Shown here: positions 34,446-45,794 of the stretch, piece after piece | Layout: every line of letters starts with the position of its first letter | Position numbering within the stretch: position 1 is the first letter of the stretch | Source of the DNA: Beverwykella pulmonaria | Taxonomy: Eukaryota; Ascomycota; Dothideomycetes; Pleosporales; Melanommataceae | NCBI GenBank assembly: GCA_001599595.1 | Contig: BCHH01000003.1 | Span: 1,536,477-1,600,476, forward strand | DNA: 64,000 nt | Direction of reading: 5' to 3' | Notes under the pieces: generated by a model | Told to the model about the DNA's origin: nothing | The model's database searches: none | The model's input: the letters and a program-made list of their open reading frames with translations, nothing else | Made by a program: the position numbers and the translations under genes

Positions 34446-36432
34446 CTACACCTGCGAACTCACTAAATCCGTATCAATCCATCTCTCCTTCCCTCGCTGG
34501 ACAAAGTTCAGCAGCACATCGGCCTTGAGTTCCAACGCCAGCGTGATACCCACGTTCTGGGATAGCTTCCTTGCAGCCTCGCCTCTTGCTTGCATCCACT
34601 GCTCTTGATCTCCATCAACCGCCAACTCAACGCTGCAGTCTTTCATAAGTCGTGCAAGAATAGCACATAACTCCGTTTGCGCAAACCGCTTTCCGATACA
34701 GGCGCGAGCACCGTCGGAAAACGGGATATATGCGCCAGGCTGCCAGCCAGATGTGATCAGGGATGTGAGCTCGGTATCATCGCTTTCGAGCTCTGCGGCA
34801 GAAGTCTTCTGATTGGTTTTCCTCAGCCACCGCCAGGGGTTCCAGCCCGAGGCCGCGAAAGGCTCCCCTTCACCCGCGATTGCGTTCTGAGCTTGAGGCC
34901 AGTGGGCTGGGTTGCGGTGGACGGCGCTAGTGTTTACTAGGGTTAACGTATGCGGCGGTATGACAGCTTGATACTGGGATCCATCTGGTCGGTCGACCAT
35001 CAACGGGGTTGGCACATCGCCTGTTGTTTTGGGAATCCAGGGCAGGACTCCAAAGCATCGCAGGGTTTCGGCGACGACAGCCCCAACGTGACTGTTCAGG
35101 AAGGCGGGAAAGTCGACGGCGTGCGACCATGTGCTTGGGTCGCGGTCTTTTGAGAGTGCGTCGATCGATTGCTGGAGGGTGCGTTGGACCGAAGGATAGA
35201 TGGCGAGGAGGACCAAGATGAAGTGGAGTGTATTTGCCGAAGTGTGGAAACCGCCCAGCACGAAGACCCAAATGTTGCCCATCACTGCTTCGTGCTCTAA
35301 CTTCACCTTCGGATCGATGCTTGCAGAGTAAAGTGAGTCTAGAGCACCGTTGTCAGCCTACACGAAACTTGTGTGTAAAGGAAACCTACGTACCCAGCAA
35401 ATTTGGATTCTTGGGCAAAACGCCAGCCTCCCTTTCCAACTTCTTTTCTGCAATCATATCCTCCATATAGCTGGACCACTCTTCATTACTCGTATTTGCA
35501 ATCTTATGCATCTCAAATGGACTCCGTTTGAGAACTGCTTTCGGCGTCATATAAGTAACACCCATAAAATCCGCGCTGATGGCAAAGCTCTCCCAATAGC
35601 TCATTCTGCCTTTATGTGGCGTATGTCGCTGCAGTGCCATATCTCCATCCGGTGTAGCCTTGATCCCAAAACAAGTCTCGGATACTACGGCAAATGTAAC
35701 GAGCTCAAGCTCCTTCTTTACACGTCCAGGATACTCAGCGGAAGAAACGAGGCGCTCGGTGAGTATGCCGGCTCGTTCAACCCCCTCATTCCATGCGCCC
35801 TCAAACATGTGATGTCCAAAACACGAGGTTGTTACCTTGCGGTAGCGTCGCCCTTGCTCACCGTCGCTACTGGTTACAGTAGGGCCGTGCACGTTCAGTA
35901 GCGCAAGCTCGTCTACTGGTTTGAAGATGTCGTTTCGGCGTCGCGACAAGTCGACTACGGCAGTTGGGCTACATGTCCAAAGCACTCTTCTGAATGGGGA
36001 AACTACAAGGATGGTGGTCGACTGGTGGTATTCAAATGGCGCGTATCCATGTCTCCAGATTTGGTCGTATACTGAGAGACTGTGAATTGGTCAAAAATTT
36101 GTAAAACTGCAGATTTCCGGAATAGACTGACGGTAGCCAGCTCTGCGTCATCCATTGAGGCGCCCGGTTAAGATATGGTAAAAGTAATTTCTGCAATCCC
36201 AACCAAAATTTGTTGGAAACATGAACACTATACTCAAGGTATTAGTTATTGACTTCATAGTTCACAAATGCCGACCGGACACATACGGCGCAATTGTATA
36301 TGCTATTCCTGTCTTTTTGGCTGCCTGAACATTTCGAAAGAGCGAGAAGAGCGCGTAGAGAAAGTACGAGCCAACGAGAACAATAAAGGTGGATGCGAGG
36401 GTTGCGAATGTGGGCGTTGATGAGGCAAACAT
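34446..36432 (-). CDS. Cytochrome P450 with an atypical I-helix and an inserted region before the heme loop
   Basis: Four exons close in frame: 36432-36287, 36227-36132, 36079-35394 and 35338-34446, giving 606 residues, longer than the usual 500-530. The N-terminus has a membrane anchor (FATLASTFIVLVGSYFLYALF) followed by APVHVSNKFWLGLQ. The K-helix ExxR motif is ETLR and the heme loop is FSDGARACIGKRFAQTE with the Cys ligand. The I-helix reads GGFHTSAN, with His where most P450s have the acid of AGxD/ET, which suggests altered proton delivery. Extra length sits between the meander GWNPWRWLRKTN and the heme loop. The substrate is unknown. The same strand carries the multicopper oxidase and 7TM genes. 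Membership of the diterpene cluster is possible but 3-20 kb away. Confidence 0.88.
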
Positions 36433-36741
36433 GGCGACGAAGTGGAGAGGAAAATAGAAAAACGGGAACTGTAGGGATCCGGCTGCCTTTAAATATCTAC
36501 CTAGACAAACTTGGGGGCGTGGCTGATTGAACGGGGCTTATGGGAATTTAGGGACGCAAAGCTCTCTCTGTAAGTGTGTTGAACGTGCTGAAAGAAGTAT
36601 GGTGTAGGACTACTCACGAGCGTGCATTTGTGGGTCTCGCGATATCAGAGAAAAAAAAAAAGCGGCGCTCCATTAGGTGCAGATAATTTTACGGAACTAA
36701 GCTAAGACCAACTCCTCAATTCCCAGTTCCACTCCAACAGC

Positions 36742-38029
36742 TTAGACAGCGCTAATCTCCCGCTTCATATTGACAAGGCCAATTTCCTCATTATGACTAT
36801 GCGAACTAGGCCCCCGACTAACATCACTAACATGTGCCGACCAGTCCTTCTTGACCTCAATATGTCCGGGCGCCTTGGAGGTCGAATCCGAGTCCGAGAG
36901 CTTGCTCTGACCACGGCTGGATCCCCTGGTTGACATGCCCGAGAATAATGAGCGGAGGTAGCTGAAACCGAGTTCGGCTGCGATCGCCTTGCGCCAGACG
37001 GGCGCGAGTGCAGGCATGCAAATACAGATGATGCCGACGTTGAGCTCAACAGTGAGCCAGACGACTTCGTCGGTGACGACCCAGGGCTGATCGATTTCCT
37101 TGTTCGTCCGGACAACGATCACCTCACGGACAATAGTCGTGATACAAATCCTGAGAACGGGATTAGCCGTGGACATGTATTGAGTGCTGCAAGGGAACTC
37201 ACAAAGCGCCAGTGCCAAACACAACTAGGAGACCGGCCTTTTGCGTCTTGCCGAGCTGCAACTGCCACACCAGCGGAAGCGGCATGATCATGATAATGAG
37301 GTCGGTGAAAATGTTGATGGCGCCGATGGCCACGTTGACCTGGGTAATCTCGATGCAGTGAAAGTGGTCCACGCTGAAATGCCACGTGTAATACACAGGA
37401 CTGCAGTCAAAAGCATAGATGAAGAAGAAAACAATGCAGTTAACAACGACAAAGCCCATCATAACGTAGCAGAGCAAGCGGAAGCGGCGTCGGATGTGGA
37501 AGACTTTGACGTAGAGACACAGGATGGATAGCTTTGCGAACATGATTCCAACGAGGTAGATCATGTCCATGATAAACTGGCACTGCAAAGCGTCAGAATG
37601 CTGTAGGGACGAGCCAAGCGCATGAGCGACTCACGTTCTTCACTGACGCATAGTTCCAGGGCTCGAGATCCCAAACGTGTCGACCCAGATGCCAAATGTA
37701 GACTGCCATGCAGTTGACGACGGTGCGAGCAATCGCCATGATCTGCGACAGTGGTTAGCATCAGAAATGGGCAGCAGGAACGGTGCGCTTACAATAGCGC
37801 CAATAGCGAACCAGTCGCTCCAATCGAAGCTCTTGGTGATGAAGGTCTTGGTGTAGATTCTCCCAAGCACCACTATCAGCGCGAGCGAAGTCAAAGCAAT
37901 GCTGGGCGCCACCATCTGGGTGGCTCTGGTGGGAGGGTTGACATAGTTGATCACCGTGCCCGGCGGTGCGCCCAGCAGTGTGACATCTGCTCGGCGCAAC
38001 AAGTTTCTTGCACTGAAGACTCTCGACAT
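36742..38029 (-). CDS. Fungal rhodopsin-domain (Pth11-like) seven-helix membrane protein
   Basis: Four exons close in frame: 38029-37793, 37742-37635, 37582-37203 and 37150-36742, giving 377 residues. Hydrophobic helices are seen near residues 38-58, 75-100, 116-138, 145-166, 190-212, 222-236 and 255-275, with the fungal signature YIWHLGRHVWDLEP, then CQFIMDMIYLVGIMFAKLSIL and DCSPVYYTW. The C-terminal tail is long, Ser-rich and polar (GMSTRGSSRGQSKLSDSDST). The family comprises fungal plasma-membrane proteins sometimes acting as receptors (Pth11 in Magnaporthe); the ligand is unknown. It is divergent from the glutathione transferase gene across about 1 kb. Confidence 0.87.
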
Positions 38030-39080
38030 GATGAGGAAAAAAAAAGTATGTGGAGTCTAGAGATGGGCTTCGGGTCGTGGACAGATGGACGAAACTCATC
38101 AGCTTTAATTTGGTCTGCGAACTTCACCTGCACGTGTGGGGAAGCGCTGCCCTGCACTCATTCGTCGGCCTTGCCAAGGAGATTCTCCCAGACAATGACC
38201 GACGGACAAGGCAATGAATGAGGGTGGGAGAGCTGTGCATATGATGCCAGGGTGCTCTGTGAGTTACGGACTACGAAGGGCCATTCATATCGTTTGCCGG
38301 GACCCAAGAGAACCGGCGAATGTCACACAACGTGGACGGATCCACTCGTGTCAATCACAGATAAATGGCTGACTACAGAAAAGCCCTTGCAACGCTGAGG
38401 ATAAAAATGGGAAGGGTTCATAAGGGTGGTGTGGGGCATCGCGCGAATGCTGCTGCGGCATGGGGTTGCGTCCTCCTGTTGGCGCTGGCCAACCCCGCCA
38501 ACGTTGTTCAGGCGCTACGGGCCCAAAAATCCCAGGGATTTGGTCGCGTAACATGGGTTCAGCTACTTAATTTGAGGATAGATAGTGTTTGGCCGGAGCG
38601 CACGACATTCTAGCCCGGGCCTCTTGCGAGCTTCCTGATTGGGCGTCCGCCTTGTTGCGAAAAGGCCAGAAATGGAATGTGACAGTACGGTAACAATACA
38701 TCATGTACACAAACAGCTCCGCCTCGGGCTCCGCCTGCCTGCCGTTGCATGGGAGGTTCCGCAATCCTTGGAGGCGAAAATGAATCTGAATGGTCTGGAT
38801 TCGTTGGCGGCAGGCCCTGTCACTTGGGCCCTGCCTGCCTGCTGTGTACCTCTCCGTTTTTCCATTCTTGACAAACGGCAATCAATTACTTGCGCGACGT
38901 GCCTCAAGTTCTTCGATCCTTGATGACGGCAATCTATCACCAACGTTTGCCTCCGCAGCTGTGTCTGCCTTGGTACCCTGGACAGCGCAAGACTCGGCTT
39001 TAAACCCTTGAGTGCATCCTACTCCTGCTCTCTCTAGCATCCTCTAGCATCCTCCATTGTTTGTGCAAACACCACGAATT
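38030..39080. promoter_or_regulatory. Divergent intergenic region between 7TM and GST genes
   Basis: No gene is supported here. The region holds the 5' flanks of both genes. Short open frames in it have no domain similarity. CT-rich tracts precede the GST start at 39081. Confidence 0.35.
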
Positions 39081-39878
39081 ATGGCTCCCTCCGACTTGAA
39101 GCCCATCACCGTCTACTGGCGTCGTAAGTGCCCGCTTACTCCATTCCACCCCCACCCCCACCTCACAGCACTGACGGCATCCCGCAGCCCAGGTCCCCAA
39201 TCCCACCAAGGTAAGAAAATGATGTCGTCTCCCACCACCACCACAGTCGTCAATTGACATGACTAGGTGGTCATTATCCTCGAAGAGCTCGGCGTCCCGT
39301 ACAAGGGTGAATTTATCGAGCATGCCGACCTCAAGCAGCCAGCGTTCGAGAGCGTCAACCCGAACGGCCGTGTCCCGGCTATCCACGACCCCAATACCGA
39401 TATCACACTTTGGGAGTCTGGCGCCATCGTGACCTACCTCATCGACCAGTACGACACGGAGAAAAAGCTCACCTACGACACCTTCCCCGAGAAATACCAT
39501 CTCATCCAGTGGCAACATTTCCAAGCCTCAGGTCACGGACCCTACCTCGGCCAAGCTGCCTGGTTTCTCATGTTCCATCATGAGCAGCTGGACTCGGCCA
39601 AGGAGCGCTATATCAAGGAGACGCAGCGCGTAGTCAAGGTCCTCGACAAGTGGCTTGACGGTAAGGACTGGCTTGTAGGTGCCAAGGTCACATATGCGGA
39701 TTTAAGCTTTGTGGCGTGGAATGCGGCGATTAATTTCTTCATGAATGGTCGTCCCAAGGAGGAGTGGGATCCCGAGACCCAGTACCCCAACTTCTTCCGC
39801 TGGCAGAGTAGCATGCTTGCAAGGCCATCGGTGCAGAAGGCATCAAGCTTAGCCAAGGTGGAGGATGTACACCTCTGA
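39081..39878 (+). CDS. Glutathione S-transferase, Ure2p/GTT-like
   Basis: Exons 39081-39123, 39188-39210 (only 23 nt) and 39267-39878 join in frame and give 225 residues. The N-terminal thioredoxin-like domain starts PITVYWRPQVPNPTKVVIIL, then EELGVPYKGEF, NPNGRVPAIHDP (cis-Pro) and the Glu-Ser-Gly-Ala glutathione-binding motif in LWESGAIVTYL. The C-terminal helical domain contains DWLVGAKVTYADLSFVAW with the conserved folding-motif Asp. Such enzymes conjugate or transfer glutathione and are often found in fungal secondary-metabolite clusters for detoxification or C-S bond formation. It is convergent with the P450 at 40080, 200 bp apart, at the left border of the proposed diterpenoid cluster. 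Confidence 0.9.
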
Positions 39879-40079
39879 GCATTTTATCTCGTAAACAAAA
39901 CAAGCGTAAGCCATGTGCTTTGAAAGGGCTTTATATGGGTTGTATCAACTAGGAAATACAGTGTATTGGAAGTGAATTGCAAACTGTAGATCAATGTGAA
40001 TATTGAGATGACCATATCACTCTACCCTTACTCTATCTTCCTCCATTTCAATGTAAACCTTCAAGCCGTATCGGGCCAC

Positions 40080-41604
40080 TCAAAGTTTTGCATGACTGAT
40101 TTCCACCTTTAAGGGGTGCTTCTCCCACGTCCAATATATCTTCTGATCCGTCCACTTTTTCAAGGGCTCATCCTTTGGTACCCCCACATCGTAGTTATAC
40201 AGGAACAAGGCCAACAACAGCCTCATCTCGAGCCTCGCGAGCGGTTGTCCCGGGCAATTGTGCGAGCCCAATGCGAAGGGATAGTAGGCCGGATATTCCT
40301 TTCCTTGCATCCAGCGCTCTGGCTCGAAGGCCTCGGGATTCTCGAAATGGTCAGCCGACTTGAACATGCTGTAGCAGGAGACAGACACGGTGGTGCCTGC
40401 TGGGATGACCCGGCCTGCAATGTTCGCGTTGTTGTCGGAGCTGGGAACCACACGACGAAGGGCATCGGGTAGGGGAGGGCAGATGCGCAGGGTTTCGTCA
40501 ATCACTGCGTTTAGGTAGGGGAGCTTGGCTGCTCCAGAGGCTGTAATTTCGGATGCAGAAGAGAAGGAGGAGCGCACTTCGTTGACGAGCTTGGCGAGCT
40601 TTGCAGGGTCGGCCAGGAGATAATGGAAGACGCCAGAGAAGGTGGTAGTAAGTGTTTCGGACCCACCAACGATTATGGCAAGCACGTTTTGCTCGATCTC
40701 GGCATCTGACAGTTTGCTGCTGGCGTCGGCCTTTTCGTTATGCTCCTTGATGTATCCGAGGAGATCTGGGTGCGATGTCTTGTCTACGTTCATGCGTGCC
40801 TCCAGGCGCTGGTGGCCGTCTTGAAAGATGTTCTCCAAAAGCTGGAAGGCGGACTTGGGCGTGATTTTGGCCAAGAGGAGGTCGAGCCAGGGGTAGTATT
40901 TGACCGTAGCCCCAATCAATGCGGCCTGGAAGTGAAGAAGCACGCCCATAAAGGCGTGGCCCGCACCAGTCTCCAGGCAGTCGTATCCCCTGCTCCATGC
41001 CAGCTCGCCGATGATGTCGAAGGTTGTGAAGTTGATCCAATCGACAATGTCGACGACGGCGCTCCTACCGCCCTTGGCGATGGCCTCGTCCAGACGCGTG
41101 ACGAGCTTGTCGAGATAGGTGCGGACAATGGGCTCGTACTCTCGTGTCGCCTTTTCAGAAAAGGCGGGATTAATTGCTTTACGGAATCTCGAATGGTCCG
41201 ACGCCGACGCGGAAATGACATTGTAGGCTTCAACGCCCGGCGGGCGGGCGCCCCATTGTGGTGGACGCAGCATGTCCTTGCGGTTGAAGATGTCCTTCCA
41301 GGCGCGTGCATCGTTGATGGAGAGCTCGTCGGCGGACAGGCGAACGACGGGTCCATATTCATCGTGGAGCTCCTTGATCTTGAAGGGCAAACGGCCGGAG
41401 TTCATGCACACGAGGTATGGGATGCGGGAAACGATCCATGGCTTGGGGCCTGGATACTTGGAGAGCGGGTGGAAGTAGAGATTGTAGATGGCCTTTGTGA
41501 TGTAGTACTGCGAGTTGAAGCTGTTAGCCTGGCGCGACAACAATAAGGGCTATTGCCTCACTCACCAAGACGAGCCCGCCAAGGGCCTTGAAGAAGAGGC
41601 CCAT
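40080..41604 (-). CDS. Cytochrome P450 (CYP58/CYP65-like)
   Basis: Exons 41604-41566 and 41507-40080 join in phase 0 across a 58-nt intron with a clear branch site (GCTAAC) and give 488 residues. Exon 1 encodes only the start of the anchor (MGLFFKALGGLVL). The next part, ITKAIYNLYFHPLSKYPGPK, is the proline-rich hinge typical of trichothecene-type fungal P450s. The I-helix is IVGGSETLTTT, ExxR is DETLR, the meander is PERW, and the heme loop is FALGSHNCPGQPLARLE. It is a class II microsomal monooxygenase, expected to use the common P450 reductase. It is divergent from the CYP503-like gene at 43296 and probably hydroxylates a cluster intermediate, by inference from position. Confidence 0.88.
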
Positions 41605-43295
41605 TTGGTGTGGTTGGGGGTGCAAGAAGGCGTGGAAGGAACCAGGCTGTATGCGCAAAGCGTGCGTTGTTGTTTGCGGCGTCCGTGGTGTTGATGGATT
41701 ACAGTGTGGGGGATCATCCACAGGCGTCAGGGAGGCGTCAGGGAGGCGTTAGGGAGGCGTTAGGGAGGCGTCAGAGAGGCGTCCGGGCGGCGGGCGGCGT
41801 ATGTGGCGTACACCCGCAACGGCCGCGCAGCAGATGGCGGCACATGCCGGCCAGCAACAGATGGCCGTGGGGGCTCAAAGTACGGGCGTCTGCAGTCTCC
41901 TCACCGGCTCGGGTATCTAGCGCTCAAGGCTGGCATGTCCCTGGTATGGCGCCTTTTACCAAAACAATTTAATGGCTCACCAGATATCCAAGCTGGGAAC
42001 TGTACCCAAGCCGGCCTATTGGGTACCGGTCGGCATTTGTTTAGGCGGTCAGCAGTACATAATTGCTGCAGGGTCCCTGGAGGTTCAATGCCCTTGCGCG
42101 CAGCCCATTCCCTTGTCGATCTCTAAAACGGGAATATGTGTGGATCAGCAGTTTGGCTTCGGCACAACGGGCATCAAAGTGCATTGAATATTCTTTGCAC
42201 GAATAGTAAACTGTATATACCTCTTGAACTCCAAATAACTAACAATGCTCTTAGTAATTATAATTACGGTTCCCGAAACTCCTTAATGCTAGCTTACATG
42301 TGCTAAGCGCGCCTCGATCTAGGCAAAGATTGAGGCTGATATATAAAAGTACGAACCAAATATAATATTCATGCAATAAAATCAGGGGGTAGTCCAATGC
42401 CTTACTAAGCTATCTAGACGTCTAGATTTGTATGTAAAATACACTGTAGTTAAGATAGATTTGATGCGCTTGAATAGCCCGTGAGTCTAACCCCTACTAT
42501 TCATCTACTGAACAGCAATCACACCTCAGCGCTACCCCGTGTGCCAAGTGCAGCATACAATCTCTCCGCCACTCCCTAGCCGCCGAATACGAGCCCACTG
42601 CATCAAGGGCAGCAATCACGCCTCGGCACTGTCCCATGTAACAAGTACAGCATACGGGACCTTATCTCTCCGAGCCGTTTCTGGCTAGTCACCGTATATC
42701 AAACATTCGTATCGAGTATAAATGTCCGAATTTTGGGATGCACAGGGGATGGTAAGGCCCGAGTTTTAACGTCTCTCATGGAACTCAGCCTCTTAACCTT
42801 AATGGAAACAGGGGAGGTGATGCTGACAACTCATCTGTGACCTCGTTCCACTCAATAAACCAGAACCAGCTTGGCTGGCCAACATCAGATCATTCATGTC
42901 ACACCTAGCTTCCGGAATTTAAGACATACAGGGAGTACATCAGCTCAGCCCGGGCCTATGACCTGGTTTGGTTCGATGAAGCTACGCTAGGCCGGCCGGT
43001 GAATATCAATCCTCTCGAATCGATGTCAACCTTGAAACTTTCGGACATCGACAAACCATGTTGCAAGATATGCCAAATGCGCGCTAATAACAGTGTGATA
43101 TGCGTCTTCGCAATTTGGACTCAATCACTGCGGGAGCAGCCGAATACCCCCTTTTGATCATTCTCCCTACCAGTCAGTCTAAGCCTCCATACGATGGTGG
43201 GTTCATAGTTAAACCGGTACTGGTGTCACTCTCCTCCCTTCTATCCACACGCCTGGTTTTCCAATTCCCGAATACCTGTCTTGATCATTCTCACG
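41605..43295. promoter_or_regulatory. Divergent intergenic region between two P450 genes
   Basis: Holds the 5' flanks of the P450s at 40080-41604 and 43296-45008, an 11-bp tandem repeat at 41722-41787, and an imperfect direct repeat. The latter is AGCAATCACACCTCAGCGCT near 42514 and AGCAATCACGCCTCGGCACT near 42611, about 97 bp apart. No gene is supported. Confidence 0.45.
41722..41787. repeat. Six tandem copies of an 11-bp unit (AGGCGTCAGGG)
   Basis: Successive units read AGGCGTCAGGG twice, AGGCGTTAGGG twice, AGGCGTCAGAG and AGGCGTCCGGG. The tract starts 118 bp upstream of the P450 start codon at 41604, in the promoter region of that gene. Confidence 0.9.
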
Positions 43296-45008
43296 ATGGA
43301 GGTCCTCAACAACATCTCTTCGTTCGTTACCATGAATATGTCTTCTATGCCAACATTCCCAATGGGAGTGTCCGGCTTTACGGCTACTAAGATGCACCAA
43401 GTGGAGCTGGCTATGGCCGCCGTACCAACCGTGTCCCTTTCGTACACATTGTTGGCACTGGCTCTTTCGTTCTACGTTATCTCTCAATTGAACGTGCACT
43501 TTGGTGGCCATAAGGTGCCGCTCGTTGGCATGAGATCCGTATTTGAGACGCGATATACGGCAAACTGGAACTTCTTTCGCAACGCTAACTCTGTTCTTAA
43601 TGATGGCTATTCCAAAGTACTTTCTCCCAAATACCCATTAAACACACCACTCAGCTAATACAACCTCCAGTTCTCCAACTCGGCATGGCGCTTCGCACGT
43701 GCAGACACGGACATGCTCATTTTGCCCTCAAAATATGTCCCAGAGCTTCAATCGCTGTCCCCGCAGACTGCGAGTCCAACCGCTGCCCACGCATTCAATC
43801 TGTCCGGCCACTGGACGAACATGAATATCATCCTGAAGAACAACTTGCACTTTCGGACTCTCCAGGAAAAGCTCACTCCTAATCTCAACTTCTTAACTCC
43901 ACCGATGCAAGACGAGCTCAACTATGCCGTGGAGAAGGATCTTCCAGAGTGTGACGACTGGGTAGCCATCAAGCCTTATCACTCCATCCTCCGCCTCGTT
44001 TCCCGCATCTCCGCCCGCATCTTCCTCGGCAAGCCGTTCTGCCGCGATGACCGCTGGTTAGAGATCTCTACCGAGTTTACCGAGAATGTCTTCGTCTCCT
44101 TAGTCGTTCTACGTTTGTTCCCTCGTTTCATGCATGGCCCGCTTTCGTACTTTTTGCCCTCCACCTGGATTGGCTGCAACTACATCCGCCGTGCAAAGAA
44201 GCTTCTCGTGCCCGAAATCAAGCGCAGACAGGCCGCCAAGGCTGCTGGTCAACCCACCAGCGATGAAGAAGGCGGTGAATTGAATTTACTCAACTGGATG
44301 CTTGAAATCGCGGGTCCCCACGAGCGCAAGCCATCTGATCTCGCTCATCTTGAAGTCGTCATGTCGCTTGCCTCGATCCATACTTCGCAAATGAATGCTG
44401 TGCATGTGCTCTATGATCTCGCCGCCCATCCACAGTACGTCGAGGAGCTGCGAGAAGAGATTCGCGAAGTCTTGAAGGAGGACGGCAAGTGGAACTCATG
44501 GAAGAAGACGTCTTTTTACAAGCTCAAAAAGCTGGACTCGTTCATGCGCGAGTCGCAGCGTTTGAACCCGCCCTCCCTGCTCTCGTACCACCGCATCATG
44601 ATGCGTGACCACGTCCTGGCAGACGGCACGGTGCTCCCCAAAGGTGCTCACATCGCGATGCCGGTCAACGCCATTCAGAACATGCACACCCCCGATGCCA
44701 AAACATTCGACCCTCTCCGTTATTACAGACTGCGACAGCAGGAAGGCGAGATGCATCTACACCAATTTGCTACCACAGAAACCAACGTGCTCAATTTTGG
44801 CCATGGCAAGTATGCTTGTCCAGGGCGATTCTTCGCTGCGCTGGAGATTAAGAATATTCTCGTCCGCCTGATCATGGACTATGATTGGAAGTTACCAGAG
44901 GGCCAAGGAAGGCCAGATAACCTCCGAGCCCATGAATTCATCTTCCCCAACCAGGAAGGCCTTTTGTATATGAAGGCGCGACCGAAAGAGGAAAGACTTG
45001 AGTTGTAA
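43296..45008 (+). CDS. Cytochrome P450, CYP503-like (ent-kaurene-oxidase family)
   Basis: Exons 43296-43616 and 43671-45008 join in phase 0 across a 54-nt intron and give 552 residues. The ATG at 43296 precedes an N-terminal anchor (VSLSYTLLALALSFYVISQL). The protein then runs through VPLVGMRSVFETRYTANWNF, LILPSKYVPELQSL and RISARIFLGKPFCRDDRWLE, an arrangement known from the P450-4/CYP503 family that oxidises ent-kaurene to kaurenoic acid in Fusarium gibberellin synthesis. The I-helix is ASIHTSQMN (the family lacks the usual acid), ExxR is ESQR, and the heme loop is FGHGKYACPGRFFA. It most probably oxidises the hydrocarbon made by the cyclase at 53.8 kb. It is separated from its paralogue at 47911 by a dead transposase. 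Confidence 0.9.
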
Positions 45009-45794
45009 AAGCTGTGCTGAGAAAACTCTGATTTCTCGTTTCTGAGAAGCCTTCTCGCGAAACATGAAGTTGTATAACTGTATATTTCCTTTCTCTAGGT
45101 TATGATATTTAGCGTGGGCCTCTTTTAGTCCTCTTCTGATTTTCATGTCAGTCAGCAGCACCCTTAATAGGTTCAATTTTTGAATGAATATTTTATTATA
45201 TTCGATGAGAGAATGGTTTATGATAGCATCAATGAGAATTATTCTTCACTTTACATCCAGCGCCTCGCAGTCTATCTGTGCGGATACCCAGTATGCCAAA
45301 AGTGCTGAGAATGTGATGTTACAGAATGTTTGATCATTGACTTCGCACCAAGCGTCTACCTTGGGAAAATCCATGCTGGTAAGATTTTATCGTCTGCTGT
45401 GTAACTAAGCAATTCAGTTACGGGAAAATTTGCGACTCAGCTCTGCACCCATTACCGGGGATTGCTTACTCGTAATCTAGCGTACGACATGTTTAGGCAT
45501 CTAGTATGCAGGCCCAGGGTACCCCTCGTTGAGAACTGCACCTCTTTCAGCCCGGTGCAACATACCCCGCGAATACGAGATGTCAATCTCTATCCCGGCA
45601 ACGATTGCCGCTCCCAAGTTTAGAAGTGGTACAGCATATACACCAGAACCTTGTTTTTTACGGTCCTTAATTGGGCGATAATATCGCTCTACTAAAACAC
45701 CTACTCTAGCCGCTTCTATGGCACCCTAATGAACCATTTCTGAGGCTGAGAGGCAAGCAATATGTCTCTTTGTCCTCAATTAGAGGCCGTGCCC

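Noticed and set aside
40740..41546. Plus-strand 268-codon frame
   Set aside because: Antisense shadow of the P450 at 40080-41604, whose heme loop, ExxR and hinge are all intact on the minus strand.
41740..41770. TTAGGG words resembling telomere repeats
   Set aside because: They arise only from C/T variation within the 11-bp AGGCGTCAGGG unit; there is no TTAGGG array.
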